Source: DASRDU01 sp035560235 (GTDB lineage Bacteria; Acidobacteriota; Blastocatellia; RBC074). Taken from it: a stretch of 22,632 nucleotides of DNA. The notes under the pieces are model-generated. The model was not told the origin of the DNA. It saw nothing but the letters and a program-made list of their open reading frames with translations, and did no database searches. The stretch covers positions 1 to 22,632 of the forward strand of contig DATMAG010000099.1 in assembly GCA_035560235.1 (NCBI GenBank), read 5' to 3'. The first letter of the stretch is position 1. Every line of letters begins with the position of its first letter. Positions 8,803 through 17,512 of the stretch are shown piece after piece. The translations under genes and the position numbers were made by a program.

Positions 8803-10029
8803 CACCAAAGTGTGTTTGAAAACGATTTTTGATAATTGAACGGGTTCAGCGAGAATTCTGTTGTCAAAACCTGGCCGGAGATGACAACCGAATGGAGTCT
8901 CGCCTGAACCCGCAAGCGATATGTTGCCCGATTGCAGCTTGTCCTGCCAGAGGACAGTTCGGCAAAGGCAACCTCAACATTCACGATCAGAAGAAGAAGC
9001 GCTATCGCTGCAACGTGTGTGGACACGCTTTCAGCCAGACTAAAGGAACACCATTTTACCGATTGCACCACCAGCGCGAGTTGTTCACGACCGTCATCAA
9101 ACTGCTCGCGAAAGGCTGTCCACGCGAGGCCATCGTCTTCGCCTCTGGCCTCGACGAACGGACGGTCGCCGATTGGGAGGCGCGCGGGGATTCAAGCTGA
9201 GAAAGTGCAACAGCATCTTGTGGAGCAACCGCGGGAGTTGGGCGAAGTGCAATGTGACGAACTGCGCGTCAAGTGTCGGCGTGGCCTGATCGTTTGGCTG
9301 GCTTTTGCCATGCAGGTCACGACGCGGCTGTGGCTCGGCGGTGCAGTCGCACCAGAGCGGGATGAGCGGTTGATCCGGCGTCTGATCGAGCGCGTCAAAC
9401 GGAGCGCGTTGTGTCGTCCGATGTTGTACTGTGTCGATGGTCTGGCGAGCTGTGTCAGCATGATTTGCGAGCTCTTCCGTGAGCCGGATCGTGCTGGCTC
9501 CACTGGACGCCCACATCTGGTCAGTTGGCGCACATCTATATTGTGCAAGTCGTCAAACAGGATGTCGCCGGGCGCGTGGTGGGCGTGACGCGTAGCATCG
9601 TGCAAGGCACATCCGCACAAGCCGAGGCCGTGCGTCACAAGGTCGGCAGCGGTGGAGTCTTCAATCCGGCCTTCATTGAACGGATCAATGCAACTTTTCG
9701 CGGACATCTCGCGGCGCTCGTCCGGCGCGGTCGTGCGCTGGCTCTGCGTTCGCAGACACTGCATCACGCGATGTACCAGAGCGGAGCAGTCTCCGATTTT
9801 TGCACCGAGCATGGGTCTTTGCGTCTGCCCGGTTTGATTGGCGGGCATAAGCACCTGGGACGGACACCCGCGATGGCTGCCGGAATTACTGATCATTGCT
9901 GGACGGTCGAAGAACTGCTTGCTTACCACGTGCCGCTGCCACGTTGGGAGCCGCCAAAGAAACGCGGGCGCCCGTCCCGCGAGATATTAGCCTTAATTGC
10001 GAAGTGGGCTTTGTGAGCACACTTCAATG
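8803..10029 (+). mobile_element. Insertion sequence with IS1-like zinc-ribbon transposase
   Basis: Imperfect terminal repeats bracket the transposase gene. CACCAAAGTGTGTTTGA begins at 8803, and the right end read inward from 10029 gives CATTGAAGTGTGCTCA, with the core AAGTGTG conserved. The transposase stop TGA (10014-10016) lies inside the right repeat. The element begins 12 bp after the ISAs1-like element ends, and it abuts or interrupts an ISL3 remnant on the right. The exact ends and any target duplication are uncertain. Confidence 0.5.
8892..10016 (+). pseudogene. IS1-like transposase with two frameshifts
   Basis: Segment one (8892 to about 9190) has an N-terminal zinc ribbon: CPIAACPARGQ, then YRCNVCGHAF, followed by a helix-turn-helix-like LAKGCPREAIVFASGLDERTVADW. 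Segment two (about 9185-9525, frame +1) carries the start of the DDE domain (LGEVQCDELRVK, LWLGGAVAPERDERLI, YCVDGLASCV). Segment three (about 9520-10016, back in the first frame) gives HIYIVQVVKQ, the FNPAFIERINATFR motif and a conserved tail (DHCWTVEELLAYHVPLPRWEPPKK). The three segments are collinear, so the gene was once one reading frame of about 370 residues. The first lesion is in a GCGCGCGGGG run. I recall similar proteins from Chloroflexi and cyanobacteria, but I am not certain of the ISfinder family name. ATG 8892 is preferred because the homologous region begins there. Confidence 0.8.
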
Positions 10030-10069
10030 GAGTGTTACCAGTCCGGGACGCCGGGGTTGAAAGTAAGTT

Positions 10070-10470
10070 TTCGGCGGCCCTCAACACGACGGGCGACCTG
10101 GTGGTTACTGGAGGATAAGGAGAAGCTGACAGCCGAAGAACCGGGCTTCGTGGAAGAGCTGTGCCGAACAGATCCTGAGATCGAACGGTCGCGAGTCCTG
10201 GCCCGAAGCTTTCAACAGATCATCAAGCAAAGGCGAGCCGAAGAGTTTGAGCAATGGGTGATGCGGGCGGAGCAGAGCGGGTTGGCAGAGTTGAAGGGGT
10301 TTGCCAAAGGCCTGAGAAAGGATCAGGCCGCCGTCGTTGCTTCCTTGAAGCACCATTGGAGCAATGGCCAAACGGAGGGGCCAATCAACCGTTTGAAAAT
10401 GATCAGGCGTAGCATGTTCGGCCGGGCCAGTCTCGACCTGCTGCGGGCGCGCGTTTTGTACGCACCTTGA
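10070..10470 (+). pseudogene. ISL3-family transposase, C-terminal fragment
   Basis: The frame from about 10070 to the stop at 10470 encodes the last 130 or so residues of an ISL3 transposase. It includes RRATWWLL, the LARSFQQIIKQRR region, GLAELKGFAKGLRKDQAAV, and the hallmark HHWSNGQTEGPINRLKMIRR with its catalytic Glu, ending FGRASLDLLRARVLY. The zinc-finger, helix-turn-helix and first two catalytic Asp residues are missing, presumably lost when the IS1-like element arrived or by deletion. ATG codons upstream at 9997 belong to the neighbouring element, so there is no authentic start. Confidence 0.85.
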
Positions 10471-10872
10471 TTTGATTAAGGAGACGGCAGTCTGACGGGG
10501 GAAGCCAAGTCTCTTTCACCAAAAGCTCGGGAGAGCCAGTTTGGGGGACCACTACACACGACTTCATCTCTGGTTCTGCATCAGGCTATCCGCCGCGCCT
10601 CATTCAGCGAGGAGAAATCAACCTGGAAAGATCCAGGTCACTCTTTGTCTCACTGCGAATTGCGCGAGGAATATCCTCACCTTTATCCCCTGCCGAATAG
10701 TCTGGCATCCTCATTGCCTGTGTTTACTGAGACGAGCTATTGAGGTGACAGACGAACGGAATGCCAACGCGGGCGGACTGAACTGACAGTGCAAGACGAA
10801 GCACGACGAGATCAGACTGCCGGGAGGTGTTCTTCGATAAGTTCAAAAACAGACAGAGAGAAAGGAACAACT
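10471..10872. other. Intergenic region with ISL3 right terminal repeat
   Basis: The segment 10519-10537, read on the minus strand, is GGCTCTCCCGAGCTTTTGG, which resembles the GGCTCTTC-type ends of ISL3 elements and probably marks the right end of that remnant. From 10538 to 10872 I find no convincing gene; an open frame at 10541-10786 has no ribosome binding site and an implausible composition. A small hairpin (ACCTGG, 6-nt loop, CCAGGT) lies near 10621-10638. Confidence 0.45.
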
Positions 10873-11112
10873 ATGCAGGAAGGCGGTGACCAGGGCAAAG
10901 GCCCCAACAAGACGGGCACGCAGCCCAAAGGCAGAATGCGGCAAAAGCCGGACACACCCGGCAACAGCAACATCAAAGGTGGCGCAGGACGTGGCGTGGC
11001 GGGATCAAAACACGCCGCGGAGCGCGCGGTTGGCGCACGCACCAGCGAGACAGGAAAAGCCGGTCCGAAAAAGATCGCGGCTCGAACCACAGCGCGTTCC
11101 GGCGACAAATAA
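10873..11112 (+). CDS. Small basic, disordered hypothetical protein
   Basis: The 79-residue product is rich in Gly, Lys, Arg, Ala and Thr and contains no Leu, Phe, Tyr, Trp or Cys, so it is almost surely unfolded in isolation. No family is recognised. The frame is open upstream to 10789, but ATG 10873 has an AAAGGA sequence about 6 nt before it and is the better start. Its lysine- and arginine-rich character would suit nucleic-acid binding or a stress-related hydrophilic protein, but this is a guess. It lies between the insertion-sequence cluster and fdhE in the same orientation. The 271 nt to fdhE hold nothing I recognise. It may not be a real gene. Confidence 0.45.
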   Translation: MQEGGDQGKGPNKTGTQPKGRMRQKPDTPGNSNIKGGAGRGVAGSKHAAERAVGARTSETGKAGPKKIAARTTARSGDK

Positions 11113-11383
11113 CAGCAACAGACTCTCTGATTCCGGTTCAGTCTTCGGAAGAAACAAAGCCTGCGCGATTCCAGCCGCTTGCACTTCCGGCGGCGATGAA
11201 CAGAATCCGAATGCAGAGGTCAGCGGCGGGGCAGAATCTGTCTGTGCGGGGAACTCTGAGTTCGCCTTCAGGACTGATCTGTTGCCACCTGATGAGCGGG
11301 CATTGATAATCACTGAATTATTCGGCAGATGATCTGAGCCGTGCTGATTCGTTCACGCAACCGAGTCTGAGGGCACTGCGATC

Positions 11384-12169
11384 ATGAAGGAGTCCTGGGA
11401 AGCGCGCAGACAGCGGGCAGAGCAACTGGCTGCACAAAGCGTCGGCGTCGGCGAACTGCTCACTTTTTACGCCGCGCTGCTCGGGGCCCAGCAGCAGATT
11501 GATGCAGACCTGCGTCGCCGCCCGGACCGGATCTCTGCGGACAAACCGGAACGCGAACTGTCGGCGTTGTGTGCGCTGACGCCGGGGCTGCTCGCAACGG
11601 TTGAAGCGCACGGGCCGGAGCCGCTCGCCCGCGAAGCGCAGATGCTGCGACAGGCTGGCGAGACTGAGCTTGAGGCCTTGCTGCAGGATTACTGGCACGG
11701 GCGCTCGGATCTTCAGTTCTTCGCCAAAGCGCTTCTGCAACCCTGGGCCGGATGGCTTGCGGAAACGGGCTGGAAGCTGCCGGAGCGAACGGCTGATGTC
11801 AGGAATCGCTGTCCGGTCTGCGCGGGCAGGCCGCAGCTGGCTGTTCTTCGACCTGCCGGGCAGGGAGCCGATGGCGGGAACCGGTCGCTGCTCTGTGCGA
11901 CCTGCCTGACCGAGTGGCCGTTCCGTCGCGTCGTGTGTGCTCAGTGCGGCGAGGAGCGCCCGGCGAAGCTCGGTTATTTCAGTTCGCCGTCGTATGATCA
12001 CGTCAGGATTGAGGCCTGCGACAGTTGCGGGTATTACCTCAAGGGCATTGACCTCACCCGCTTCGGTCTGGCTGTGCCGCTGGTTGATGAGGTCGCCGCT
12101 GCGCCGCTCGATCTGTGGGCGCGTGAGCATGGTTACACGAAGATTGAACTGAATCTGGTCGGCCTCTGA
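11384..12169 (+). CDS. fdhE: Formate dehydrogenase accessory protein FdhE
   Basis: FdhE is a cytoplasmic iron-binding rubredoxin-like protein needed to mature respiratory formate dehydrogenases; in E. coli it interacts with the catalytic subunits. This 261-residue protein has the expected layout. There is a helical N-terminal half, with LLQDYWHGRSDLQFFAKALLQPW as the conserved block (within residues 105-127), and a C-terminal half with four CxxC pairs. The Cys residues are at about 143/146 (CPVC), 171/174 (CATC), 185/188 (CAQCGE) and 212/215 (CDSCGYYLKG). The length is somewhat shorter than E. coli FdhE. The gene lies upstream of fdnG, separated by 262 nt that seem to contain a terminator and a promoter, whereas in many genomes fdhE follows the structural genes. 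Only a weak ribosome binding site (GAGGG) precedes ATG 11384. Confidence 0.92.
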   Translation: MKESWEARRQRAEQLAAQSVGVGELLTFYAALLGAQQQIDADLRRRPDRISADKPERELSALCALTPGLLATVEAHGPEPLAREAQMLRQAGETELEALLQDYWHGRSDLQFFAKALLQPWAGWLAETGWKLPERTADVRNRCPVCAGRPQLAVLRPAGQGADGGNRSLLCATCLTEWPFRRVVCAQCGEERPAKLGYFSSPSYDHVRIEACDSCGYYLKGIDLTRFGLAVPLVDEVAAAPLDLWAREHGYTKIELNLVGL

Positions 12170-12261
12170 AGAGAAGCCTGAACGCAGTGGATCAGATTCA
12201 GACCGGGAGGCTGGTCAGCGTCGTTATTTTGATTGCTGAGTACGGTAACGCACGGATTTTC

Positions 12262-12284
12262 ACCGGCTGATCCGGTATTTTTTT
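12262..12284 (+). terminator. Probable intrinsic terminator after fdhE
   Basis: ACCGG (12262-12266), a 5-nt loop and CCGGT (12272-12276) form a short GC-rich stem followed directly by A and then seven T. The stem is short, but the T run is striking in this GC-rich DNA. It would separate fdhE transcription from fdnG. Confidence 0.5.
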
Positions 12285-12351
12285 CTTCCTGCCCGGCAGC
12301 AGAGTTTTGAATTACTGGTCATCAACTGAGCTGCTGTTTTTCAGATCAGCA

Positions 12352-12381
12352 GTGAACATCCCCTGCCGTTTACGTTATCAT
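12352..12381 (+). promoter_or_regulatory. Possible promoter of the fdnGHI operon
   Basis: TATCAT at 12376-12381 matches the -10 consensus at five of six positions, 18 nt after a weak -35-like GTGAAC (12352-12357). The predicted start would leave a leader of roughly 40 nt containing the GGGAGGT ribosome binding site at 12419-12425. No clear operator site was recognised. Confidence 0.35.
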
Positions 12382-12431
12382 CGCCATACGCTTTTCGCAG
12401 ATCAGGTATTCCTTCCCGGGAGGTAATCGCG

Positions 12432-15400
12432 ATGGATGTTTCAAGAAGAACCTTCATCAAAACCACACTGGCCGGAGGACTCACCGCTTCGGCCTTCGGG
12501 TTTGACACGAGGCCTGTTTACGCGCAGACACAGGCGCTGAAAATCTCGCGCACTTCGGAAACCCGTTCGACCTGTCCCTACTGTTCGGTCAGTTGCGGCG
12601 TGATCATTCACACACTCGGCGACCGGGCGAAAAACGTTCTGCCGCAGGTCGTCCACGTCGAGGGTGATCCCGATCATCCGATCAATCGCGGCACGCTCTG
12701 TCCGAAGGGCGCCTCGCTCGAGCAGGACATTCTCAATCCGCGCCGACTGACGAAACCGCAGGTGCGACGGCCCGGCTCTGATCACTGGGAGGACATCTCG
12801 TGGGACGATGCGATCAACGAAATCGCGCGCAGAATCAAGGACACGCGCGACGCTACGTTCATTGAGAAAGACCAGAACGGGCACACGGTCAACCGCTGCG
12901 AGGGCATCTCGTGGGCGGGCGGCTGCACCGACACGAACGAACTGAATTATCTTGCGGTCAAAGCCATGCGCAGTCTGGGGGTCTGCTACTTCGAGACGCA
13001 GGCCCGGGTCTGACACGGTCCGACGGTCTCCAGTCTGGGGCCCACTTTCGGACGCGGCGCAATGACGAACGGCTGGATTGACATCAAAAACACCGACCTG
13101 ATGCTCATCATGGGCGGCAATCCGGCTGAGAATCATCCGTGCGGTTTCAAATGGCCGGTCGAGGCAAAGCTGCATCGCAACGCGAAAATGATTGTCGTTG
13201 ACCCGCGCTTCACGCGCACGGCCGTCGCGGCTGATCTCTTCCTGCAGATTCGCGCAGGCAGTGACATTGCCTTTCTCGGCGGCCTGATCAACTACGCAAT
13301 TCAGAACAATCGCCTCGCCTGGGATTATCTGAAGCATTACACCAACGCGGCCTTCATCATCAAAGACGGATTCAAGCTGCCTGAAGATGGTTTGTATTCA
13401 GGCTTCGACGCGGGCACGCAGATTTACGACAAGACAACGTGGAACTATGAACCGGGCGGCAACCTGACGCCCGGTGGCGCGGGCGCTCAGACCGGCGCTC
13501 AGAACGGAACGAGCGGCCAGGCTGAAGCGCTGGCTTCAGGCCAGCAGCATCAGGCAGGCGAACAGACAAAGAGTTTTGAGCAGAAATCCTCGCCCGCGCC
13601 GTCAGCGCAGCCCGCGGCAGCCGGTTCAGCGCAGGCAGCAAAGGGCGGTCACGGCCCGCAGGGCGGTGGCCATCAGGCAGGCGGCCCGGTCGGGGCAAAA
13701 GCCACAGGCTCACCCACACCGCCGCCGCTGCCGCCCAATGTCGCTTACGATCTTTCGCTCCAGCATCCGCGCTCGGTCTTTCAACTGCTCAAAAAACAAT
13801 ACTCGCGCTACACGCCCGAAATGGTCGAGCGCATCACGGGCATTCCGAAGGATCAGTTTCTGAAGGCCGCCGACCTGTTCACCTCGATCCGCAGGGACGG
13901 CGATATGAAGAAGGTCGCGACGATCATCTACGCCGTCGGCTGGACGCAGCACAGCTTCGGCACGCAGATCATTCGCACGGCGGCGATTCTGCAACTGCTG
14001 CTGGGCAATGTCGGGCGTGCGGGCGGCGGCGTCAATGCGCTGCGCGGCCACTCGAACATTCAGGGCGCGACCGATATGGGCGGCGTCTTCGACATCCTTC
14101 CCGGCTATCTGAAAATGCCGAACCCGGGTGATGTTGATCTCGCCACGTATCTCAAACGCACGACGCCGACAACGTCAAAGCCCGCCGAATGGGATTCGTT
14201 CAACTACTGGTCGAACACGCCGAAGTTCATGGTTTCGTTCCTCAAGGCGATGTTCGGCGACGCGGCAAGGAAGGAGAACGACTTCGCCTTCCACTACCTG
14301 CCGAAGATTGACCGCCGCTACTCATGGGTCGAGATGTGGGATCGGATGTACAAAGGCGAGGTCAAAGGCCACATCGCGTTCGGGATGAACGGCGTGATGA
14401 TCGGCCCGAATTCGCAGAAGAACATTGACGCGCTCAGGAAAGCCGACTGGCTGGTGGTCTGCGAAATCTATCCCGACGAGACGAGCGAGTTCTGGCGCTC
14501 GCCTGGCATCTCGCCGGATGAAATGAAGAAGATCAGCACGACGGTCTACCGGCTGCCCGGCGCGGGCTTTGCTGAAAAAGACGGTACGTTCGTCAATTCG
14601 GCGCGCTGGCTGCAATGGAAGAACATCGCGCTGCCGCCGCCGGGACAGGCAAAGGTGGATCAGGAGATTCTGGCGCGCATCTTTCTGAAGGTGCGCGAGC
14701 TGTATCAGAAGGAAGGCGGCAAATTCCCCGACCCGATTCTGAATGCAGCGTGGGCATATTCCGATCCGCAGAATCCACCGCTTTCCGAAGTCGCTAAAGA
14801 AATCAATGGTCGCGCGCTCGCCGACATTACTGACAAGCAAACCGGGCAGCAGGTAAAAGCCGGACAGCAACTGCCGGGCTTTGCGATGCTCAAAGATGAC
14901 GGCACGACCTTGTGTGGCAACTGGCTTTACTGCGGCTCGTGGACGGAAGCAGGCGCAATGTCGCAGCGGCGCGGGACGGAAGACCCGTCGGGTCTCGGCA
15001 TTTATCCGAACTGGGCCTGGTCGTGGCCTGCGAATCGCCGCGTGATGTACAACCGCGCGTCGTGCGATCCATCGGGCCGGCCTTGGGATGCGGAACGCAA
15101 ACAGGTCTGGTGGAATGAAACAACGCAGAAATGGGTCGGCAACGATGTGCCTGATTTCAAAGTAGACTCGAAGCCGCAGGATCACATGGGGCCGTTCATT
15201 ATGAATGCGGAAGGCGTGGGCCGCATCTTCGCGCCGCTCGGAGCCTTTGCCGAAGGGCCGTTCCCCGAACACTATGAACCGATGGAAAGCCCGATTGCCA
15301 ATCCGCTCCATCCGCAGCAGTCGAGCAATCCGGTAGTCAAAAAATTCTCGACGCCGCTCGACAGGTACGGAACGACCGATCAGGGTTACAACATCATCTG

Positions 15401-15788
15401 CACAACCTGTCGGCTGACCGAGCATTATCACTACTGGACGAAGAACAATCCGATGAACGTGCAGCTTCAGCCGGAACCGTTCGTCGAAATCCCTGAAGAA
15501 CTCGCGCACGACCTGGGCATCAAAGGCGGCGAGAAAGTGAAGGTGACGAGCGCGCGGGCGAGCTACATCGCCAAAGCGATGGTCACCAGACGCATCAGGC
15601 CGATGATGATTGACGGCAGGAAGACTTATCAGATCAGCATTCCGATTCACTGGGGTTACCGCGGCATCGCTGAGGACGCGGGCAGAACGGCGAAGGATCC
15701 GGCCAACCTGCTTTCGCCGACGGTGATGGACCCGAATGCCTACACGCCGGAATTCAAGGGCTTCCTGGTGAAACTCGAGAAGGCATAA
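12432..15788 (+). CDS. fdnG: Formate dehydrogenase-N major subunit, selenoprotein
   Basis: This is the catalytic molybdopterin subunit of respiratory formate dehydrogenase, oxidising formate to CO2 outside the cytoplasmic membrane. It starts with a Tat signal (SRRTFIK, residues 4-10). It has a [4Fe-4S] site (Cys48, Cys51, Cys55, Cys90) and an in-frame TGA at 13011-13013, codon 194. That codon sits in the sequence QARV-U-HGPTVSSLGPTFGRGAMT, exactly where E. coli FdnG has selenocysteine followed by the active-site His. Read through, the protein has 1118 residues and stays collinear with E. coli FdnG (about 1015) to the end (RLTEHYHYWTKNNPMN, then IPIHWGYRG). The extra length is mostly a low-complexity insertion at about residues 342-436. 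An automatic caller would probably split it at 13013, or start a second gene at 13062. A strong ribosome binding site GGGAGGT precedes ATG 12432. Confidence 0.95.
13011..13043 (+). promoter_or_regulatory. Selenocysteine UGA codon and bacterial SECIS hairpin
   Basis: The TGA at 13011-13013 is followed by a hairpin. GG (13025-13026) pairs with CC (13041-13042), T13027 is bulged, and CTCC (13028-13031) pairs with GGGG (13037-13040) including one G-U pair. The apical loop is AGTCT (13032-13036). A bulged U below a short apical stem whose loop contains GU, starting about 11 nt after UGA, is the known SelB-binding arrangement of E. coli fdhF and fdnG. The position and shape therefore support true selenocysteine insertion, which needs SelA, SelB and tRNA-Sec encoded elsewhere. 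Confidence 0.88.
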
Positions 15789-15800
15789 GGAGCAGGCGCC

Positions 15801-16712
15801 ATGCTGGATACCGAAAGAACACTGCAGATCAAAGCCATCTCCGGCCATCCCGGCTCCGTGCCCGGCAGTCACGCCAAACGCGAGGTCGAGGTCGCCAAGT
15901 ACATTGACGTGACGACCTGCATCGGCTGCAAGGCGTGCGAGGTGGCCTGCGTTGAATGGAACGATCACCCGTTTCGTGAAACGACCTTCGACAACACTTA
16001 CCAGACGATGCCGAATACGGAGTGGAACTATTACAACCTGATCCGCTTCAACGAGCATCAGCGCGACGACGGAACGCTCCAGTGGCTGATGCGCAAGGAT
16101 CAGTGCATGCACTGCGCCGATCCGGGCTGTCTGCGCGCCTGCCCGGCGGACGGGGCGATTGTGCAGTACACCAATGGCATCGTGGATTTCAATCAGGAGA
16201 ACTGCATCGGCTGCCAGTACTGCGTCTCGGGCTGTCCGTTCAATATTCCGAAGTTCAATCAGGCGACGAAGAAGGTCTACAAATGCACGCTCTGTTCCGA
16301 CCGCGTCGGGCAGGGGCTGGAGCCGGCCTGCATCAAGTCATGTCCGACCGGCTGTCTGCACTTCGGCACCAAGGAAGAGATGAAGGCAATGGCCGAAGGC
16401 CGGGCCAGGCAGTTGCGCGAACACTCGGGCTTTGCCAATGCGGGCGTCTGGGATCCGCCGTCAATTCAGGGCACGCACGTAATCTACGTGCTGCACGACA
16501 TCACGAAGCCTGAACTTTACGGCGGACTGCCTGCTGAACCGCACATTCCGGTGGTCTACACGTGGTGGAAGTTCGCGCTCAAGCCATTAAGTCTGCTGAC
16601 AGTCTTTCTGGGAATGTTCGCAGTCTTCTTCCACTACATCTTCTACGGCCCCAAGCGCGCGCAGCCGGAACCACCCGTCATCGAGGAGGAAAGTCATGTC
16701 AGCCGAAGTTGA
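15801..16712 (+). CDS. fdnH: Formate dehydrogenase-N iron-sulfur subunit
   Basis: The 303-residue protein is the electron-transfer beta subunit, passing electrons from FdnG to the cytochrome b subunit through four [4Fe-4S] clusters. The cysteine motifs are visible: CIGCKACEVAC (residues 40-50), CMHCADPGCLRACP, CIGCQYCVSGCP, and CTLC with a later CIKSCP. Near the C-terminus is one transmembrane helix (about residues 258-281, PLSLLTVFLGMFAVFFHYIFYG), as in E. coli FdnH, which anchors the subunit; export of the catalytic part relies on the FdnG Tat signal. It starts 12 nt after fdnG with an AAGGAG ribosome binding site and overlaps fdnI by 17 nt, so the three genes are one operon. Length and motifs match the family. 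Confidence 0.95.
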   Translation: MLDTERTLQIKAISGHPGSVPGSHAKREVEVAKYIDVTTCIGCKACEVACVEWNDHPFRETTFDNTYQTMPNTEWNYYNLIRFNEHQRDDGTLQWLMRKDQCMHCADPGCLRACPADGAIVQYTNGIVDFNQENCIGCQYCVSGCPFNIPKFNQATKKVYKCTLCSDRVGQGLEPACIKSCPTGCLHFGTKEEMKAMAEGRARQLREHSGFANAGVWDPPSIQGTHVIYVLHDITKPELYGGLPAEPHIPVVYTWWKFALKPLSLLTVFLGMFAVFFHYIFYGPKRAQPEPPVIEEESHVSRS

Positions 16713-17511
16713 ACGCCTGAATGAGCGAATGCATCGCGCAACTTCGCGGATGGGACGGACGGTCGTTCACGCGGGCGAACTGCTGCGTCACAGCGTCTAC
16801 ACGCGCGTCGTCCACTGGGCAGTGGCGATCTTTTTCATTCTGGCGCTGCTGTCGGGCTTTGCGATCTTCACGCCCTGGCTTTATGCGTGGCTTGCGCCGC
16901 TCTTTGGCAGCGGGCCGCGCACGCGCCTGCTGCATCCCTGGTTCGGGCTGATCTTTTGCGCCGCGTTCCTGCTGATGCTGTTCAACTGGCTGCAGCCGAT
17001 GAACTGGAACGAGAGCGACCGCCGCTGGCTGCGCCGGATGCGCGAGTACGCGACCAACGAAGAGAAGATGGAGCCGGAGGATGTGGGCAAATTCAACGCC
17101 GGGCAGAAACTGTGGTTCCGGGCGATTGTCGTGGCGGCGATAGTCTTTCTCATCACGGGCTTCATTATGTGGTGGCCGGAGATTTTCGGGCGCGTGCTGA
17201 TGTGGATTTCGTATTTCCTCCACGATGTGGCGGCGCTCGTGATGCTCGGCGGATTCATCATTCACATCTACGAGGGCACGGCGCAGCAGCCTGGCACATT
17301 CCGGGCGATGACGCGCGGCACGGTGACTGACCGCTGGGCGTGGACGCATCATCCGGCATGGTACCGCGAAGTGACGGGCCGCGACCCGCGCGCCGATTAC
17401 GAACGCGCCGCGCAGCGACAGGAAGAACGACAAAGAATGCTCGCTGCCTGGGAGCGCGAGCAGGATGCCCGCGAACGCCAGACGGAATCCCGCCCGCCCG
17501 GTCCGGCTTAG
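16696..17511 (+). CDS. fdnI: Formate dehydrogenase-N cytochrome b556 subunit
   Basis: This 271-residue integral membrane subunit carries two haems b and reduces (mena)quinone. Four helices are visible (about residues 38-60, 80-100, 140-158 and 170-192). The four haem-ligand His residues known from E. coli FdnI align with His40 (VVHW), His80 (LLHPWFG), His176 (FLHDVAA) and His190 (IIHIYEG), with the same 14-residue spacing between the last two. The family motif KFNAGQKLWF and the tail WAWTHHPAWYREV are also present. It differs from the E. coli protein in an N-terminal extension of about 22 residues and a charged C-terminal tail rich in Arg, Glu and Gln. The start overlaps the end of fdnH, with an excellent AGGAGGAAA ribosome binding site. 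Confidence 0.94.
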   Translation: MSAEVERLNERMHRATSRMGRTVVHAGELLRHSVYTRVVHWAVAIFFILALLSGFAIFTPWLYAWLAPLFGSGPRTRLLHPWFGLIFCAAFLLMLFNWLQPMNWNESDRRWLRRMREYATNEEKMEPEDVGKFNAGQKLWFRAIVVAAIVFLITGFIMWWPEIFGRVLMWISYFLHDVAALVMLGGFIIHIYEGTAQQPGTFRAMTRGTVTDRWAWTHHPAWYREVTGRDPRADYERAAQRQEERQRMLAAWEREQDARERQTESRPPGPA

Positions 17512-17512
17512 T

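Noticed and set aside
10541..10786. Plus-strand open frame of 81 codons after the ISL3 remnant
   Set aside because: It has no ribosome binding site, an odd Cys- and His-rich composition and no resemblance to a family.
10886..11332. Plus-strand open frame of 148 codons overlapping the small basic protein
   Set aside because: It has no ribosome binding site, runs into non-coding DNA, and overlaps a frame with a better start; neither is certain, but this one is weaker.
11318..12130. Minus-strand open frame of 270 codons
   Set aside because: It is the shadow of fdhE, whose four CxxC pairs identify the true frame.
13011..13013. TGA as a nonsense mutation making fdnG a pseudogene
   Set aside because: The codon aligns with selenocysteine in E. 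coli FdnG, the frame continues unchanged and a SECIS-like hairpin follows.
14322..16112. Minus-strand open frame of 596 codons
   Set aside because: It is antisense to fdnG and fdnH, which are clearly identified; its Arg/His-rich text has no recognisable motif.
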